Assembly: GCA_030704615.1 (NCBI GenBank)
Contig: CM060731.1
Coordinates: forward strand, 37,326,001-37,386,000
Reading direction: 5' to 3'
Source: Takakia lepidozioides
Taxonomy: Eukaryota > Streptophyta > Takakiopsida > Takakiales > Takakiaceae
Length of the DNA stretch: 60,000 nt
Part shown: in pieces, positions 56,482 to 60,000 of the stretch
Position numbering within the stretch: position 1 is the stretch's first letter
Layout of the letters: each line of letters starts with the position of its first letter
Translations under genes and position numbers: made by a program
Notes under the pieces: generated by a model
The model's database searches: none
Told to the model about the DNA's origin: nothing
Seen by the model: only the letters and a program-made list of their open reading frames with translations

Positions 56482-59206
56482 ATGGGGAGACTGGTAAGGC
56501 ATAAACATGCCTACTTTGCAACTTGTGATGTTGTACCACAAGAATTGGAGGTGAGGGCATCACTTTCCTTAATTCACAGCCTCCCTCTAGGGACGTGCAC
56601 ATACGAGCTATCGCATTTTTCCTTCTTTCCGCATTCTTTTCTAATTCTTTCCTTCCTTTGCTGCATTTTCACTCTACATCTACACATATATCATATTAGC
56701 TGCAGTCCATTCATGGTGTTTTAGGGTTTAGGGTTTACCATTAGTGACATGCATACCATTGTGTGAGGTTTCTTTTTTGTGTTCATTTTCCATGGATGCA
56801 ATTGGTCTTTGCATGATTTATACCTTGCTTAGGATGTAGGGTGGGCATTTCCTGGACAGGTTTCTACGGTGCTGCAAGTATTGGCAGACGCAGCAATCAC
56901 GATGAAGGAGAGCAAAATGATAGAGAACCGGAGGGAATACCGCGAGACATACGACACTGATGAATACGAGGACCTCATATGCGAGTCCTACTCCAAGGCA
57001 AGGGTGCATGAACCTGGTGCGTCTAACAGACAACAATACAGATGCATATACTGTCGTCTACTTTTTGGGGATAAAAAAAAACTGAATTTGCACAGGATAG
57101 ATGGTTGTATGAAACATGGGCAAGATGAAGGTGCCCTCAAAATGTATCTTGTTTTGAACCCTGCCAGAGGGGTATTATGGAGGATATGCTCATGCGCCAC
57201 AATTTGATGCCACCTCGGAAAACCACACACTAGAAAAAACCAGCATCTTCTGGTGAACCACTGTCCCAAGAAATGGGTGATCATCTGAGAAAATCATCAA
57301 GGAAGAACAAGTCGCAAGTGCAGGTGGTCTTGACAGATTCTGAGGGGGACTGCAGCGTTCATACACGTGCAACAGCAGCTGATCCTTATGACTCCGACGT
57401 GGAGGCATTCGATGAAGCACCAAAACGCAGGAGGATTCAGCTCTCTTCTAAGGGCCCTTCATCCCATCATCCAAGGCATGAGAAAAAATTCACTTCAGAT
57501 ATTCTTCCTCCTGACAACTTCAAGAAAGGGTGTTTGAGGGCAGCAAAGGTGCATGCATCGCATTCGTTGGCAGGCAACAAAGGCAGCTCTGTGCCACGAC
57601 CTCAACACCCTCCACTTCCTCGCTCCAGGGAGGAGGCAGTTTCTTACTTTACGAACAAGTCCAAAAGTTTGTCTTCATCCATTGAAGTTCCCAAAAAACC
57701 TCCACATATTCCATGTCCTGGCTTTTTCAACCTACTGCAGCATTTACTTCCTCAAGCCTTCCCAAACATAGAAGATGCTCACTTTCAACAATCCCTCCGG
57801 CAACTCGTTGATGCCGAGGACTTTGCTATACGTCTATTGGGCGCAGCTTATGGCCGGTGGTGGATCAATAGACAGGTGAGTTCATACGACATCTGTTCAT
57901 GCAATCATTTTCATTTTGTAGCTGCATTTCCCTTATACATCCTCATGTTCATGGTTTGCAACCGAAACTCGCCTCTGAAAAGGTTTTCTGTATGAAAGTT
58001 TGGTGACTTGAACGTGGAAACTGCCGTGTAAACCAGCATGAAGCGCCACAGGACGAGAAGAATGCGGTCTTGGAAACCATGGCGTTGTGGGCAAATAAGC
58101 CTGGCGTTCCCTGCGATTATGCAACTGTCTACAAGGAGTGCACAACCATTACAGACTAGCATAAGTACATGATTGTCGTTGATGCTTGTGAAACGAAAGA
58201 AATTGCAAGACAAACAGAGTTGCATGTCATCAAAAACAAGTACGTTGAAGACCAGCTGGCTGTGTGGGATGCCAATTTTCATCGTGAAAATGAAGAACGT
58301 GAGTGGGGTTGGTCCCCTGTTTATACGATTGTTCATGCCGGTGCTGTGCTTGCTTCCCTTCCCACTTTCATGATGCACTCGCACGAGGAATCCACTCTCC
58401 TACGGGGTGTGTTTGCAAAGTACCGCAAGACAGGGCCACCTGTGAAATGCCCGGTAATTTTGCAGGTGTTGTGGACCATCTGGATGTCATATCCCAGTAG
58501 TACCGAGGCGGTTTCATCCCCTGCAAACCCATTGTTGCACGACGTGCTGGTTCAACTTGTTGGAACCGAAGAGGGCAATGCCATGCTGAGACATGCGGCG
58601 GCCAGTTTCCGTACTGTTGGCCGCTTTCTCTTTGCAGATCTGCCAGACAATCTCATGATGAGACGAACAGAAGCGTGGAGGATTTATTACATAGCGATGC
58701 GAGTTTCAGAGATATTGTGAAGAAGGAGATGACTGACTTTCTTGAAATGGCTCGTTTTCGTGCTTTGGGGGATCTGGCCATGTGCAAGCCAAAGTTTTTT
58801 GACACATTGTGGTGTACTGATGCAAGTAGCCATTCTGAGAGACAGGAACAATTCAAACCTTCCAGGATTTCCTCAAACATCGTGAGGACATTGACATGGG
58901 CTGGATTTCTAGCATGGAAGGTGATAATGTTTCCATGATTTTCCCTGAATGCACTTGCCTTCCATATGTCTGCATTGTTTTTGGTGCCCTTATACTCATG
59001 CAACCGTTTTCTGGTTTTGTAGGTGATATCGACCATGCATCATTGCACACAGCCTACCAGGAAGCATTTGTGCTGGTGCAATGCCTGGGGGATAGTAGAC
59101 GCAACCTGGATAATCACCGACTGACAGGTAATGATATTCACGAAGGTGAAGTGACAACACCCCCTCATGTTTTGCCTTCTGATCAAGCACTTTGTGCTAT
59201 CCTTTA
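56482..59206 (+). pseudogene. Unrecognised multi-exon gene or transposon gene with Cys/His finger
   Basis: Several same-strand open blocks look like exons of one protein: 56482-56550, 56845-57207, 57273-57874, 58022-58720, 58675-58920 and 59022-59126. Block 2 has a finger YRCIYCRLLFGDKKKLNLHR with a later Cys (CX2CX12HX4C). Block 3 is basic and Ser-rich (EAPKRRRIQLSSK), a possible nuclear signal. Block 4 has VVDACETKEIARQTELHVIK and WGWSPVYTIVHAGAVLASLP. Block 5 has FLEMARFRALGDLAMCKPKF. Donors follow ELE, NRQ and FLAWK (GTGAG or GTGAT), and an acceptor TTTTGTAG precedes block 6. A TAG at 58157 and a frame change near 58680 interrupt it. I do not know the family. A pseudogene of a host gene and a transposon-encoded protein are both possible. 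Confidence 0.45.
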
Positions 59207-60000
59207 GCGAGCTCACAACCAACCCCTTCCAGTCACGCCTACTACACCTACTTTTGGGTCACCCACAGAGCTCTTGCAAGACGCCGAGCCTACACCTGGA
59301 GTGGAAGGGAAGGTTGTTGTTTGAGACATTCATTGCCATGGGGAGGAGCCCCACCATGGAGGGGACGGTGCACTTAAAATTCATGAGTCCTGCACAACAG
59401 ACCTTACTCTACTGGGCATTCATGCCACTGAACCAGGTGCACTTATGCAAATGGAAATGGAATTGCATTCAAGCCAGGCATGTATTATCAGCCCCGCCCC
59501 CTTGATGACCTTACTCATTTCTGACACACGGTCTGCTATGCCTGCAGCAACAGGAATGAGGTCCTCAAAATCCCATGTGCATTATGTGAACCACTCATTT
59601 GCTTTTGGTGCAAGGAACGCCCTCCTTGGTCCGTTACCTAGAGCTCTCCCTTGCAGGCCAAAATTGAGTAGTGCCCGTGGAAGTGAAGTGGGCACTAAAG
59701 GAGCATCAAGCAGTGTTGTCGAGGACAACAATTCATGGCGCTCCATCCGCTTCAACGATGACACGCACGTGGCGACTTGTTGCTTCCATCTCCACCTCAT
59801 GCAATCGAAGATACAAACGCCTTGCAGGGCAAAGATGGGAAATCGGTCACAACACAAGACAACAATGCGTCTATGCCAAGCCTTCGTCGCTCCTCCCCGT
59901 CAGTACTGAATGCCCTCTTTCTGGATCAGTTTTGAATTTCCTGTCCCAATGCGCCAGATTCTTTGGCATCCTCTTGCTGACATGAACGTGTGGTATGTGA
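59207..60000. other. End of window, no supported gene
   Basis: Open frames on both strands overlap here (for example 59445-59909 and 59167-59505) but none shows a domain. The region may hold further exons of the unrecognised gene upstream. Confidence 0.3.

Overview
The window is nuclear DNA from a green-lineage (streptophyte) genome. It is gene-poor and transposon-rich, with spliced genes whose introns run from under 100 bp to several hundred bp. Three things point to plants or their algal relatives: two class II KNOX homeobox genes, a HIPP-like heavy-metal-associated (HMA) protein gene, and plant-type LINE, CACTA, hAT and Ty3/gypsy elements. The KNOX homeodomains diverge from the very conserved land-plant form, and one gypsy element carries a C5 DNA methyltransferase domain, a combination reported in charophytes and dinoflagellates. 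My best guess is therefore a charophyte alga or another early-diverging streptophyte. The species is an inference.

Layout. 1-7.96 kb: a decayed Ty3/gypsy element on the + strand (pre-gag ORFs, gag, PR, RT, RNase H, IN, polypurine tract, 3' LTR), with a CACTA transposase fragment embedded in it. 8-11 kb: no recognised gene, but a SINE-like unit near 10.5 kb. 11.05-12.44 kb: a four-exon HMA-domain gene (+). 14.04-25.5 kb: duplication copy A, holding a seven-exon class II KNOX gene (-), a minisatellite in its predicted leader intron and a 0.5-kb tandem repeat. 25.1-25.3 kb: a SINE with target-site duplications (TSDs).

27.5-40 kb is a transposon nest. It contains a LINE with an internal deletion (-). 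It also contains a gypsy element (-) with gag, PR, a C5 DNA methyltransferase, RT, RNase H and IN. Inside the gypsy element about 1.9 kb is inverted, a 1,261-bp CACTA element sits in IN (TSD ATG), and a chromodomain gypsy element sits in RNase H (TSD CCTGG). 40.9-42.3 kb: telomere-like repeats, a poly(A)-bearing minisatellite and two strong hairpins. 43.41-55.54 kb: duplication copy B, in the same orientation as A, with the second intact KNOX gene. Copy B also carries two hAT-type insertions (8-bp TSDs) and a 0.9-kb inversion relative to A. 55.5-60 kb: an unrecognised multi-exon coding region with a Cys/His finger, interrupted by a stop and frame breaks.

How it fits together. The host genes are the HMA gene and the two KNOX paralogues. 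KNOX proteins are TALE transcription factors that control developmental phase and differentiation. The roughly 12-kb direct duplication separates the KNOX copies by about 18 kb of mostly transposon DNA. Both copies keep open reading frames and matching splice sites, including an unusual GC-AG intron, but differ in the ELK region and in the end of the homeodomain. That suggests both were retained with some divergence.
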